A stretch of 64,000 nt of DNA from Klebsormidium nitens (taxonomy: Eukaryota; Streptophyta; Klebsormidiophyceae; Klebsormidiales; Klebsormidiaceae): positions 9,185 through 73,184 of the forward strand of contig DF237191.1 in NCBI GenBank assembly GCA_000708835.1. The letters run 5' to 3'. The notes below the pieces were generated by a model. The model ran no database searches and had not been told where the DNA came from. It saw only the letters and a program-made list of their open reading frames with translations. The stretch's first letter is position 1; every line of letters starts with the position of its first letter. Position numbers and translations under genes: made by a program. This document shows, piece by piece, positions 38,201 to 50,457 of the stretch.

Positions 38201-41200
38201 TCCCAAGAGCTAGTGACGCTTTCTCTTCCGTCTCTTCCTCCGCTACAGGTTCAGCCGTCGAGACAGTTGCCTCTTCCAACTGCGCAACCGCCCCCGCCTG
38301 CCGGTGTGTCTTGCGGCCCTTTTTTATTTTTCTCGCCTTTGCTTTTCCTGAGGCCGTATTACCAGTCCCAGTACTCTCCTCAGCTTGCACAGCCTCCGCC
38401 CCAGCTCCGGATTCCGCTGCATCCTCGTCCGCGCACAGCTTTCCGCCGCCCTGATGCGCGGAACCCGCGGACGTCTCCCGGACAGCCCTCTCCCGACCCG
38501 TCTCCCCGCCTCGTTCCAGCGAAGCATCCTCTTTTCCGACCACTCGCTGAGAGGCTTCAAAACCTTCGCCGGGAGCCGGTACTTGCTTGGGACCCTGCAC
38601 GTCCGCATCCGGCTCTTTACTAACCACCCTTTCTCCATCGCCAGCCGTCACCTCCCGGTTCTTCTTCCCGGTCACCTTCTTTGGGTTCTTTCTGACCAAT
38701 GATTCCTCGCCCGGCCCCGGTCGCACTGCCGTGGGCTCGCCTCTGTCTTGCTTGTTCAGCAAAGCTGCCGCCGGGTTTGTGGTGCTACTGTCTAGTACGC
38801 CGACTTTCTCAGCGTTCTGTGGCGCCGCCGCTCGCACCGACCTTTCCGAGATCCCAGGATTGGCGGCTCTGACAAAACCCAGTGAAGCCTCGTTCACTGT
38901 TCGTGCCGCGTCATTGCTGCCGTCCGCCTCTCCGCACGAGTCGCGTCTTTGGACCGGAGCCAATGGCCTCAATTCTTCGTTCACCCCGGCAGCTGCACTC
39001 CATTCGCCTCTCCCTTCTCCCGCTGATCGTGTTGCCGCAGCCGTTGGGGTAATGCCATCTTGCACAATCTGCCCGTTTTCCTCAGCTTTCGTCTCAAGCT
39101 GGGCTTGTTCCGCAGGTTTGGTCTCCGCAGATAACATGACCGTGTTTGCATCATCGTTCGTCCCACTGCTTCCGGTTACCTCAACACTACCTTTCATTGC
39201 CGCTGCGCTCGCGTTCCCAGATTCGCTGGCCAACCCCGCTCCGGTCAGCGCATCCTTGCCTAGCAGCAACTCCGTTTCACCTGTCTCGTTCATCACCGCA
39301 GGCTCTTCCCTTTCTTCGACCTCCCGCAACTCGGATCTGAGACTCAGGTCCGTGTTGTCCTCTTCCACCAACGGCTGCTCAGGGATGTCGGGGCGGCTCG
39401 CACTTTGCTCGTCCCCAATCACGTCATCCTGACGCACGACATCCTCCAACCCTTGTTCCCTTTCTTGGGCTTTCTCTTTTTCCAGTCCCGCAGTGATGCC
39501 TTGTTCCATACCCCACCCGTCAGGTCCTTTCTCACCCTCCTTCCTGATGCCGTGCTCCAGGCTGGGTTTGCCACCCAGCTCTTGAGCTTTCTCCGTTCCC
39601 AACGCGACTGCCTCCCCGCTCGCTTCACCTTCTTCCAGGGTCCCAACCTCCCCTAGATCTGCATTCTCCTGTTTGTCCAACTGCTCACTTGGCCGTTTCT
39701 CAACCAAGCCCTCAAGCATCTTCGTCGCTGCGTCTTCGCTCCCCTCCTCGACAACGCTTTGGTCTGCCTCCGTTTCTATTTCATTTTCCCCACTTGCAAC
39801 CTCCTCCAGCTGCTTCGCCTGCGCTCCGTCCTCCTCAACCGCAACGAGCCTGCCCGCCTCGCTTGGCAGACCGCACGCACCTTCCTCGCCCTTTGAGATG
39901 CTCTGCTCTTCAGAGCCGAGCACGTCATATTGCCGGCCCATGGCGCTATCCGAAGTGGACCGAGAATCCACTGCAAATGCACTCATCTCAGTCTCAAACT
40001 CCTTACCGTTTTCGCTAGTAGGGCCCACACTCAGCGTCGCTTGCGCGATTCCTTCAATCACCTGACCGGCTGCGCTTTCCGGAATCCCCTCTTCCTGGCC
40101 GCGTTGCTCCTCGTCAATGTCCTCCCTCAGGCTACCTTCTTGAGAGCTCCGTTCTTCCCCGTCACCACCGGTCACCGCAACGTCACCTTCCTTGGCGCCC
40201 TTGTTGACGTCAGCAGCCCCTTCCGCCATTTCAGCTTCCTTCTCCTGCTCCAATTCCTCAGCATTGTGAGCCAGAGCGGGTGTTGCGACAGCAACAGTGG
40301 TGGGAATTGGTTCCACATCGACCACACGGGACACGATGCCGACTGGCGACATTGCTCCTTGAGTCCCCGGTACGACCGCGTTCACACTCTCGGCAAAGGC
40401 TCTCAGCTCAACGTCCCCCTCAAGGGAGTTCCGCAAGCTGCTCTCAGAGTCACCAATAACCACTTCTCCATCTGAAGACCTGTCCGTAGAATATCGCTGC
40501 TCAGGGGGGGAACCGAAGTCTGTCTCCCGCTGCCCCAACGCCACCCCCCCATTTCGGCTCCCCTCTGAAAAGTTGCTGCGGTTGGATTTAGGCAACTCTT
40601 GGGGTGTGTTGAGCCGGCTCCGCTTCTCGCTTTCGTCCCCCTCCGACACGCGCTCCAGGCTGTCCGACTTCCCCCTCCCCCCCACCTCCTCACTGGAGGC
40701 GGACCCCCCCGAAACGACAGACTCCTCTTCCGCAGTCAGCGCCCTGCTGAAGCTGCTCTGCCGGCGGCTGCCAGTCTTCGATGGCCCCCCAGTGGATTCC
40801 CCCGGTTGGTTAGCAAGCTCCCGGGCCTTCAGAGACAGGGATCGGGCGAGCAACCGGGGAGTCAGGTGGTCCCCGGCAGAAGTTTGGCTGGAGCCGAAGC
40901 TGGAGCTGCGGCGCGAGGACCAGTCGGAGGAACTAGAGGTGGGGCGGGGGGTGCGCCGGGCGGACTGGGGCAGCGCCATGGTGAGAGCCTGCAGCAAGGG
41001 CTGTGGAATTTTGTTGGTATGATATATGCCATCACTTGGAATGTTTGAGCAAAACGTTGCTGTCTAGGTCGTCAGTGGAGAGAGAGGTTAAGTAGCTTCT
41101 CAAATCGGTCAATTAACATGTTTATATGTCTCTCGACACGCCGTCCTTTTAATCAGCAAGCTTTTATGGTCCGGAGAGCACTTTTATAATCCTGTACGGA

Positions 41201-42275
41201 CATGGTCGACAAGACTCACGACCTCGTTCAGCAGAGGTACCGTCAGAAACAATTTTCTGATCCCTCGCGCACTCAGCCCGTTACTCTTTGATAGCCTTGC
41301 TAGGGTGTTCTTGGGAGAACGAAAGCACTCTGGATGCCATGTGATGTATGTTGCAGAAGTCGACCGACTCTAACCAGCAGTCGTTTCAGTAACTTGCTGC
41401 CATCTATGTTGTCTGAGCTTTAAAAGTTAGCAAAAAACAGATCCTGTCTTGCTATAGTCTTTCAAAGCATTTTTCTGACTCTTGTATCAAAGTAACTTTA
41501 GGCATCGGATGCATTTTCTTGTCAGGGCTGTCTCCTTCATATTCAGATTCAGCTGATCGAACCAGGCACACAAGCACCGAGTTTTTCAAAGAGCGTAGCA
41601 GGTTATAAACCTTACATAGCAAACTTCTTTCCTATTTATTTGTCCAGACTAGAGAGCTGGACAAGAAACCCTTAGACAGGCACTCCGAATGCTTCCGACG
41701 AGAATGCAACACTGAGTGCAAGGTATTTAGTTTTATGATGGACAATGAAACGGCTCTGCATTGAAGATGCGTTTTCTGATCTCCAATTTGCGTCATAATT
41801 AATGAACAGCGCAGATCCATACCTGCTGCACTGTAAGCAGATCCTCCGGCCTCGTAATCTCCGGATTCTTATTTGCAGGCTTCTCCGACCCCTCCTGCAA
41901 CCTCCGCTTAAAGCTTGAGAAAGTAGGCGCCGCATAGCCGTCCTTTCTCAGGGGGCTCCCTGAGTCTTCCAACGCATCAGTCTCCCAACCCTCCATCTTG
42001 AGGACTGCAGGAGGAAGCTCAGTGCTTGGCAAGTCTGCAACGTCGTCAACCGGATTGGCCCTGTTCAAACTGGAAGATCTGGACAGCTGCTTTTTTGGTG
42101 ATGAGTTGGTTCTCTGCAGGCTGGCAAATGTTGGCGCAGCAAACCCGGAGAACTTCTGCATGGGGCTGCCAGAGTCCTCCAGGGCGTCCCCTTCCGAGCC
42201 CCCCGTGTGCAGGACTCTGAGAGGGGACGCCATCTGATTGCCAGGCGTAATTACATCCATAGATGCAGGGTTCAT
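29230..42275 (-). CDS. Very large BAR-like/PH-domain protein with disordered N-terminal region
   Basis: Predicted membrane-binding, possibly membrane-bending protein. Thirteen exons: 42275-41823, 40988-37056, 36592-34631, 34247-34042, 33723-33559, 33241-33128, 32685-32569, 32301-32195, 31766-31613, 31395-31123, 30556-30422, 29985-29701, 29328-29230; about 2666 residues. Residues 1-2050 are low-complexity: acidic, Ser/Pro-rich, with lysine clusters such as KKDKKKKGKKHRE. Residues ~2060-2400 are long charged helices like a BAR domain (HRRERARATKELEELKK, AAFESAYTEKKE). A PH domain follows (LKRKIGWNGKWVPSHAVLTSAGNLHFF ... LLRAPSERERARWGAAF, shown here in part by its key residues), then a coiled-coil tail. 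No ArfGAP domain is seen, unlike plant BAR-PH-ArfGAP proteins. The exon 4 donor at 34041 gives the wrong phase for exon 5, so a small exon or another donor is missing. Translation could instead start at 40979 (CACCATGGCG), making exon 1 a separate unit. Confidence 0.72.
35390..35600 (-). repeat. Pro/Ser repeat region in BAR/PH exon 3
   Basis: The region encodes degenerate units of the form SSPP-RGTPR (for example FSSPPPRGTPP, VSSPPGRATPR, VSSPSSRGAPR) of about 11 residues. They lie in the disordered part of the protein and resemble substrates of proline-directed kinases or SH3 ligands. That role is inference. Confidence 0.7.
41904..42212 (-). repeat. Duplicated ~35-residue motif in BAR/PH exon 1
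   Basis: Two copies of VL...G.E.DALEDSGSP....(F/Y)AAPTF(A/S)S(L/F)(Q/K)R lie at residues 21-55 and 91-124 of the model. The DALEDSGSP core is identical. Conservation stands out against low-complexity surroundings, which suggests a functional linear motif. Confidence 0.85.
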
Positions 42276-43356
42276 CTCCCAGCTGGTTGCTCTGCAGTTA
42301 CATTGGATCTCCCCATTGTTGATGCATCAAGCCAATCGACTCTTGGCATTGCCCGCTGAGTCAGACATCTGCAGTACTACATTCTCAACTTGCTGCGATA
42401 AATTGCCCTTCCCGAAGCTGCGATCCCAACATATTCTGTGTCCTGTGTCCTGAGTCCTGTGCCAGTCCTGTGCAAAGATCTCCGTAGCGCAGATGCGACC
42501 TCATCCCCACCTCATCGCATAAAGTGGAGCCACGCCGGCCGGTGCTCTTCTGTGCTGCATGTGATCCAGCACTTTTATAATGCAGACTCGGGCACGTGCA
42601 CGTGATGGTGCTTCCGGCAGGCTGAGTCAGCCAATTGAACTACTGTAGCTTGACGTGCAGTTCAGGACTCTGCTGAAGTCTATCTAGACACAAAATTTGT
42701 AAGTAAAGGCTGGCTAAGGAGTCGAAGGTCCAGAGATCAAGAAGACAAGGTCACAACAGAACTTGGCCAGCCCTGCGTTCCAATGTCGATGCCCATTCTT
42801 ACATAATACGAGTAGGTACTTATGCCAGCATTCTCTTTCCGTGAGGCACACGGTATGTCGGAAACATGACTGCCGCCCAACTGAATCAACCTTTGCTGGC
42901 GCGCGCACTTTCCGTTCAGCGGGTCAAAATAGAAATGTACCCGGTAGGTACCGGGTTCTAAGTAAGTAGCCCCTATAGTTCAGTAGCCCTGGCGAAACCC
43001 ACCTCTAAACCCCCAACCAACCCTACAGTCCGGACTCCGAATGCTGCGAATGAATGATGCGAACGCCCCGTCTATTTTAACCGCTGCTCCAATCTGTACG
43101 GTTACTACTAACTTTCAGTGGTTACGTCAGATTGCAAATACCGTAGCCTGTAGGTACCGGTGATGTGATGCTGACGTCTGATTTCAAAATTGCTAGCGCA
43201 CATGAGACTCAATATTCACGATGTGGTGGACAAGTGCAAACCTCCATCTGCCAGCACCTTAGTGGCTTCAGCTGGAGCTGGCAGCACTTTGTGGGAGTTT
43301 TGGATTTTCATGGCGCGATTTTAATTACTGATCAGCATCACGGCATCCACTCAAGG
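42276..43356. promoter_or_regulatory. Divergent promoter region, BAR/PH gene and CINP-like gene
   Basis: The two start codons face away from each other across 1.08 kb. It contains overlapping CACGTG/ACGTG boxes near 42594-42608 (GGCACGTGCACGTG), a TTTTATAA stretch near 42573, and an 18-base palindrome at 42939-42956. CACGTG boxes bind plant bHLH and bZIP factors; use here is inference. Confidence 0.45.
42939..42956. repeat. Perfect 18-base palindrome with 2-base centre
   Basis: ACCCGGTA-GG-TACCGGGT. A near twin, CCCGGTAC-AA-GTACCGGG, lies at 49427-49444. Both lie outside coding exons upstream of + strand genes. Confidence 0.8.
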
Positions 43357-46300
43357 ATGGACCCAGCAGGACTCGGGCGGCTGTGGAGGCCCGCAGCCCA
43401 AAGGCGAGTGCGGACGGCGTTTTCGTCCATCGCCAGCGCTCGCGCTGATTGGGCCAAGGCCTCTTCTCGGGGGCTTGCAGCGGCCACAGCTCTAGTGAAT
43501 GCTCACATCACAAAAGGGTGAGTGTAAGGATCATTTCTGCCGTATGTTGTTGGGAGCTATGGTGGTGGTAAATTTGTGTAAAGTGAGAATGAAGCATGTA
43601 GGCCAGCAAACGGGCAGTAAAACAGGCGGACGAACCACCGGAGTCCTTGCTCACGTGAATCTAACAATCTAGGATACGGGCCTGCTAAGTAGATTCAGCG
43701 GAGATGGAAGCAAGGAGGTACAGCATTGAATTGAGGAAGGTTCAGAACGGATCTCAAGGTTTGCTCCAACACCAGGCAGCTCTGTTGGCTTCAGAATGCA
43801 GTGCTTGCATTTTCCGATTCTTTCTGGCTACTTCCGAGTTTACAGAGAAAAGAACTGGTCAATGCAGCAGTTTTGCGCTCATGTGATGGGTGGTTCAAAG
43901 AGGTCAGTTGAAAAGTTTGGAGCTATGTATGCTACTTAAAGTGGGCGTATCACTGGGGCGGTCAAAGACGTTGTCACCGGCCACCGTTTAGCAGCGTTTC
44001 ACGCTTGGGAACAGATACTGAGACACCTAAGTTCCGGCGACAGAAAGTTGAGGGGCTCGTTGTGCTGTCACTCCGGATGTGAATGAGAAGGGTGTCTGTA
44101 CAACCTTTCTAAGTCAATTTGCAAAACTGCTTACTGAAAGATCCTAACTGGTTGTTTTTCTTTCCTGCAGGTTCATCGGTGGCATGGATATTGGCATTCT
44201 GGCTGACCTGAAGGGCATCAAGGACTCAGCAAAGATGAAATTGAGGCAGCGACAGGTGGGGCAAAAGACTTGGTCTTTCAGATATTCATTGCCTGTGAAA
44301 GAATCAAACTTGAGACTAATCTCGTGTCCTAAGTGAGGAGTTACAGCCACAGCATGCTGCGAAGAACTAGAAAGAAGAGGCCCTTTCACCACCTCCACAA
44401 CCATGCTTGGAAGCTTCCAAGACGTTCACAGGCACTTGCTGTCTTAGATTTACATGCCTTTGCTCAGGTTCCTTCCACGTGAGAAGTTTCTTACGGGAGA
44501 AAGCTCCAATCTGTGCAAGTCACACCACTCTCTAACATGGTTTGAAGGGGCCACTGCAGATTTGAACGCGCTCCCTTTTTCTCCTTCTAAGGGAATGTGC
44601 ATCAAAATGGTTGGCCACTGAGTCCCCTTTAAGACTTGTCCCGCTTGCAACTCTACTGCCTTTCATGCACAACTGATCTCCCCTTGCATTCTGGTTTGAA
44701 CCTTTTGTTCAAGTATCCTAATGTGGCCCCCATTTCGCGTAATTTTTCTGACTGCAGGAGAAACATCTCGCGAATGTTGTGGAAGCTTATGAGGAGCTGG
44801 TAAGTAGGGCCTTTTTGAGTGCCTTGTCCTGTCAAAAGTGAATTTCAGACGTGGACATTACTTACAGGCCCACTGTTGTTTGAATCAAGGACGAAGTAGT
44901 GTGTTCCTTCTCAGGCAGGGCCTTTCAAAAGATGGACACCGTCTTGCCACCTAGAGGGAATGCTCTTCCTGTCTGTTTTAGGTCGTCCTTGGGGCCGCAA
45001 GGAAAGGCTGTTGAGTGACAAACCAGGGGCCGCGACTTTGGGGATACAAACAGAGGAGTGGTTAAAGCCAGATTTTATCAACCTTTGGATTGGCTGCTTT
45101 GATATTGAATACATTGAGGAACTCTGGCTGCAAGACATGTTCGAGTGAAACAGCTTCTCACCAAGACATTCCCATGCTCGCCTCAAGAAAGGGCCCCAAA
45201 CAGGATCCATTTCACTATCTATGACTGCCAATATCTGTTATTCCTGTTTATCTGCAGGTCAGAACGCTGTCACAGATGGAGGAAGCTGCGAGCTCGATGC
45301 GCACCTACTTGGTAGCTCCTAATGGGAGTCCAATTGTGCGGGTGGCAAATGCGGAAGAGAGCAAGCTGGCGGAAGCTGCAGGGGACAACGGGTTAGGCCA
45401 AGGGGTTCCGGTTTACGCCTGCTTATCGCTAAAAACTCTAGGTACGGTGCGTCCTTTAGAACGGGTCTTGCTCAAACGCTTCCCTGCTTATCGGATGCAC
45501 ACAAGGTTCGATCAGGTTTTCACCAAGCTATTTCTGTGCCCTTGCGAACATGACAGGGTAGAAAGCTCGTCTTAAATATCTGACGGGCCTGGCAGGTCTG
45601 GGGCACCGAATGGCGGAAGAATCATTCTGTCGCTCGATGATGTGTGTCAAGGCGGGGCTCCACTGGTCCCTATGGCTTTGCCGAGGCCTACTGTCGTTCC
45701 GCCTTTACCTCCTCAAAACCGATCCACGTGTCCGTTAGTTTGACAGAATCGAGCGTTTTTTTTCTTTCTCATCTTGTATCAACAGAAAGGTGCAGAGGAG
45801 TCGTCTATCCGTTTATCTCCCTACGTCCCCCTCGAGAGAGTTCTACGGTCATAATTTACGAACTTTCATTTCTAGATATGTTGGATGTCAAAACCCCATT
45901 GCCGCTCGGCGTCTTGAATACTAGCCTCTCTTTTTGATGTTCCGCTCGTCATCCTGAAGCCCGTCATCTTGCTGCAGAATCGCTGGCAATGGAGATGGTG
46001 GAGTTCTATAAGCAGGAGCTGCACGTTAAGGTAAGCACCCTGCAATCCGCTACGATCAGCTGCTGGATTTGGCTTCTTGAAACCGTGTGCGGATGAGGCC
46101 TCGAAAACAAGTCTGCTTTGAGACTTTCATTTGCACACTGTCCTCTGGTGTGCAGTCCTGCGATGCCCACTCATGATTGTTGAGCTGGTCAAGGGGTCAG
46201 AAAATTTTGACAGATCTCCGCCTCATGTTCTCAGTTGTAATGATTGTTCAAGTTCATAAGCGAACTTCCGACCGAAGACTGACTCGATCTGACAATGACC

Positions 46301-47970
46301 ACGCGTATTGGGAGCCAAGTTTGAATAAGATTCACTGCCGTCGATATTTCGTCCAGCAAACAATTCTTAAAGAAGACTTCAATAGCCCGCGTCAAATCTG
46401 GAGCATAGAGTGAGCAGCAATCAGAGAAGGCAGACTTCGGCTTGCTCTACATAGGAGGGCCTAATATTTGAGATTCTCGTCCGACGGATCCCAGAGTTCG
46501 AAGGAAGAGGAACGTGGCACGAGCCAATGAAGCGGTTTTCAAAGCGTCACCAGATGTAGCTAGAGTCACTGCGGAGCAAACGACACACTTTGTTGTCTCT
46601 TCGAAGGATCTTTTTAAGTACGAGCTCAAAAAGCACCACCGAAAGCACGAGCATAGACGGCGGCCCTGGCCGCACCTAGCATTCGCAAGTGCCTCACATC
46701 AAGCAACATCTGACAGTTCATGGACGTTCTGACCGGTTGCATTTGAACAAACTGCGCAGTTCTTGTTGACGTCGGAATTCCAGGCCCTGGTTCATGGAAC
46801 CCCGGAATCGTCCAGCGATGAAGACTCCGCCGGCGTAGCTCGAGCAAGTGGACGAGCCGTCTCGGAGACTACGCTCCAGGTAGGTTAAGCGGTCGCTGTT
46901 GTTGAATCACTAATCTTCCCGCCGTCCAAGTTCCTCCTTCTGGGGCCAATCTTTCCTAAGCTCTTGTGCAGAGGCGTGAAGTTTTGAGTAGAACGGCTCT
47001 GAGAAGGATCTGCAAGGAGTCCTTGAAAGCGGTGGGCGCAACAAACCTGCGGTTTCGAAAGCAGTCAGCAGGGGGTGCTTCGTTAGGTCCTCCAGCCAGC
47101 AGTTTCTTCGTGGATTATCAGGTCGCTCATCCGTCCCTCCTCGCAACCCCCTTCTCCAATGAAGTGCTGTCTCGTTTCGGTACCTTCTTTTGGGAGGTAC
47201 AACATTATGACTATTTTTCGTATGTCTTAGCAAACTGACATTGTACACATGATAGCGAACCTCTCTCGTATGCACTAAAGGAAGAGAGGATAAAGCGGCA
47301 CTTATCCCGCCTCAGTTGGGTCGCCGTGAAGAACTGTAACGGCTTTGGTCGCGGGAGACGTGGTCGCTATCGTAAAGAGCGAAGCGACATGCCGTCTGTT
47401 TGCTCCGCACCTAACGGCAGCCTTCACTCGCCTAGAAGGCTGGCATCAAGCTGAGACCGAAGGCATTAGAGTTTCTATAGGTGGACCTTCGTTTCTTGGA
47501 CCAGTGCAATTTGAATCATTGTGGTATGCATTCTGCAGGGAAGGTACCGTCGAACGGGGCGAATAATCCCGCCAAAAAGGGTCAACGCGTCAAAAAACAC
47601 TCCTCGCTCTTCTTGCCAGGTGTACCTAACGGCATGGCTTGGGGAGGCCCTGCTCGACAAATCAAGGTGATCCATCACGCGCAAAACTGTCCTTTTTCCA
47701 CAGTATGGCAAAGGGGATTTAGCCCGATCATTGTCCGGGCATCGGCTGATCGCAACGCCTCGACCTTTGAAAATAAATGCGCTGATGAGAATGTCGGTCT
47801 CTCTTATTCTGCAATCATATGGCAGTCGGGCAGTCTTGCACATGGATAATCTGCACGTTTGAAGCGTGAGCTATGTAGGTTTCTGTTCGTTGAAGGAGGA
47901 ACGGGCTCTCGCACTGTGCAGGCTGGACGAGATCGTCGGCATCATGTCTGAGGAGATGCAGGCGGCCTAA
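43357..47970 (+). CDS. CINP-like protein
   Basis: Resembles CDK2-interacting protein (CINP), which in animals links replication and the ATR checkpoint. Eight phase-consistent exons: 43357-43517, 44171-44255, 44758-44799, 45258-45441, 45978-46030, 46760-46879, 47620-47666, 47922-47970, giving 246 residues (human CINP 212). Matching blocks in order: ARADWAKA near the start (CINP NAADWHNL); a coiled-coil EKHLANVVEAYEELV...LSQMEEAASSM; MEMVEFYKQELHVK (CINP LLEMYRKELLLKR); VYLTAWLGEALLDKSRLDEIV (CINP SYLSMWLHQPYVESDSRLH). The last block fixes exons 7 and 8. An insertion of ~40 residues with an acidic SSSDEDS run sits in exon 6. The start is supported by the first block and by a divergent promoter. 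The assignment rests on short motifs, so it is moderate. Confidence 0.62.
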
Positions 47971-50457
47971 CTAGCGGCGGCGCAGAATCGTCACTGCAGG
48001 TGGGAATCGGTCAATCTGTCTGCCTTGATCGCGGGAAATTGACTTGGCCTTACCCTTTACGAGTCTACAATACCCCCTGACGTGTCTGCTGCATTGAAAG
48101 TGCTCGGATCCAGTCAGTACCTGACAGTGGAGCGTCCTTATGTGCAGGCATTCGACCCTCTTGTGAATGCATTCGCATCCACTTCTGACCAGAATCTTGA
48201 ATCCTATTCTCAGGTTGCTCTATCGGATCCAACTTGCATGCCTGAGACTTACTTTAGTTGTTTGTGTATCTACAGATGCCGGCTGGAGTTGCTTCTACCT
48301 ATGCACTCACGGGAATAAGCGGCGCCTTTCACTTGGTCTGCCGGTGAGCCACGACTGTAGCATCGTGCAGCCTTCGATCTAGAATAGCTGTCCCGTTCTG
48401 AATGTAGTATAATAGCTCTATATCGGACTACAGAATGTTCTAGTCTATTCTTAGTGGGAACGTCTGCACGGGCGGTATTGCTGCGTTCGTTGGGAATTTC
48501 AGCATGGGCTAGAAGGTCGTTCACATTGCATTAGTCGTTGAGTCACTCCTTTCCTTTTCCTGTTGACAGCTGGCTTTAAAATGTTACGACGAGGCAAACC
48601 AAATCTTCAAAAATCGCTCCGCCCGCTGTTTGCAAACTACCCTAAAGGCAGTGTCGTGCTTAATACATCTTTGATTCCGTAGGATTGTTGCAGAGTGATG
48701 AATCTCGTAGGAGACCGTGACAGAGTTCTCCATGCCTCTCGTCACGGACCACATTCAAATGACACGCCAACTGCATCCCCTTTCGTCCAGATCCTTATCC
48801 CGCCGCATGCTGCCCTTGCCTCCGCCGCGACCAGGGAACCGCAGCCGAAGCCTCGCTTGGGATTAGAGTTCAGGGATTGGACTCCCCGTTGCACTTGATG
48901 CTGAGCGGCAAAGGAGCGCGCGCCCATGCACTCCTAGATTGAACGCGGTCAGAATCTCCTTCAGCTGGGCCTGCTTGCCGGGCGCCTTGACCTGTTCACT
49001 GGAGATGGAATGGAGCTCTAAAGTCTCAAATAGCTTCTGAAACAAGTCACTGACGAGATTCTTCATGTAGGAGATGTCCACCTTCAAATCTGCAAAGAGC
49101 TGCTACATATAGCTGCTAGCGAAGGTGTGTGTCCTTCGCCATCCTTATGGAGGCACACAAGCAGCCCTGGCCTAGCCCCGGCACACGTTGGAACGTGGCC
49201 GGAGTAGTGGGGCCAGTCAAACCTTGGTCGGGATTTAATCTTCACAGTCGGTTCAAATTTTGGTACAAGACAGAACATTGAATCGGATAGCGTGTGGTCA
49301 GCAGCCGGTGTAATGGGTCTTGCGGGGGGGTCCGACCCTCTGGAAAGAATGGCTTTCAGGAGCTCGGGGTTCGCCTCCCAAGACCCACCTTGATGACCGT
49401 AAGAGAATAGGGAAGGCTAAAAAGTGCCCGGTACAAGTACCGGGTAGCAGCAACTTTTCGCGCGTCCTTGCACCGTAAATTGATTGCAAAAGTCCGGACT
49501 TGAACTCATACAATTCGAGCTCCTAGTCACTTTAGACTAATGTAGCACACGATGATTCGGTAGAGTAGCTAGGCGTTCAGAACTCAAACATTCAAGTTGA
49601 TTCGCATGTATGCTATGGAAGCCTATGGCCCATGTGGCTACGGCGTTTTGAAAAGAGAACATCACCGACTAGAACGATCGCGGACTGTCTTATTTAGACT
49701 TTAGCCTACGGTATACGGTAGTAGGAGCAGGAGGGAGCCGCCCCCTTCAAGTTGCATGATTGCACTCAGCCTGTACGGTAGTTCCTGATCACATCGGTCG
49801 ATCGCATGGCCGGCCGCGACGGAGGCGAACTTGCAGGGTTTGCGGCGAGCGCTGAGTCCAGGCGGTCCCTGGGTTACGTTACTGTCACCGTCGTCCCGTC
49901 CACGAGTCCCGCGATCCGCTGCCCGCTGGCAGTGACTTTCTGCAAATCCCCGCCGTCCGATCGGCCTACCTCCGCAAAATCTGCGGGTTACAGATAGCAC
50001 TGAAACAGGCTTCTGCAACCTCCCCCGTTCAGAGTTGAGCTTATCGTGCGGCCGCAGGCCCCTTGGTGTGATCTGACGGTTCTGCGACGTCTCCTAGGAG
50101 CAGAGCTTCCCGCTTTTGCAGGGATATGACGCACGTGGGGGCTGTCACGGTCGAGAGAGCTTGCGGTGCATCCTTGAGGCTTCAGCTTTCGTTTTTGTTT
50201 GACTTGTTTCACTTCGTTCCTGTTTGACTTGGTTCATTTCGAACATTGTACCGTAGGTCCTCGGATAACAACGGATCGCAAAAGGTCAGCCAGCAGCCTG
50301 AGCTGTCTAGTAAACATCAGAAGAACCACGGGCTTCCGCCAGTGAGCAGTGAGATTTGGTTCAGAGTTTAAGTCGAGCTTGAGACAAGCTGTCTTTGCCT
50401 GGCTCCCCCGCGGAATTGCGAGAGGCCCGTAGTCTCCTTTCCGTGACGAGCAGCGAA
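47971..50457. other. Gene-poor spacer with one possible orphan exon
   Basis: No complete gene is seen in 2.5 kb. On the - strand at 49081-48863, an acceptor-like CTCTTTGCAG is followed by 70-odd open, helix-forming codons (KVDISYMKNLVSDLFQKLF...). I see no partner exons; it may be a gene remnant. A small + strand ORF at 49806-49997 has no support. The palindrome at 49427-49444 and repeated TACGGTA/TACCGTA words near 49710, 49781 and 50247 also lie here. Confidence 0.45.
49427..49444. repeat. 18-base palindrome, twin of the one at 42939
   Basis: CCCGGTAC-AA-GTACCGGG, perfect arms of eight bases. It shares the GGTACCGGG-type arm with the element at 42939-42956 and lies about 1 kb before the next + strand gene. 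Confidence 0.8.

Noticed and set aside
38587-39432. 281-codon + strand ORF and other long + strand ORFs in 37-41 kb
   Set aside because: Mirror of the giant low-complexity exon 2 of the BAR/PH gene.
49806-49997. 63-codon + strand ORF starting MAGRDGGELAG
   Set aside because: GC-rich and possibly coding, but cannot be joined to a neighbour or a family.
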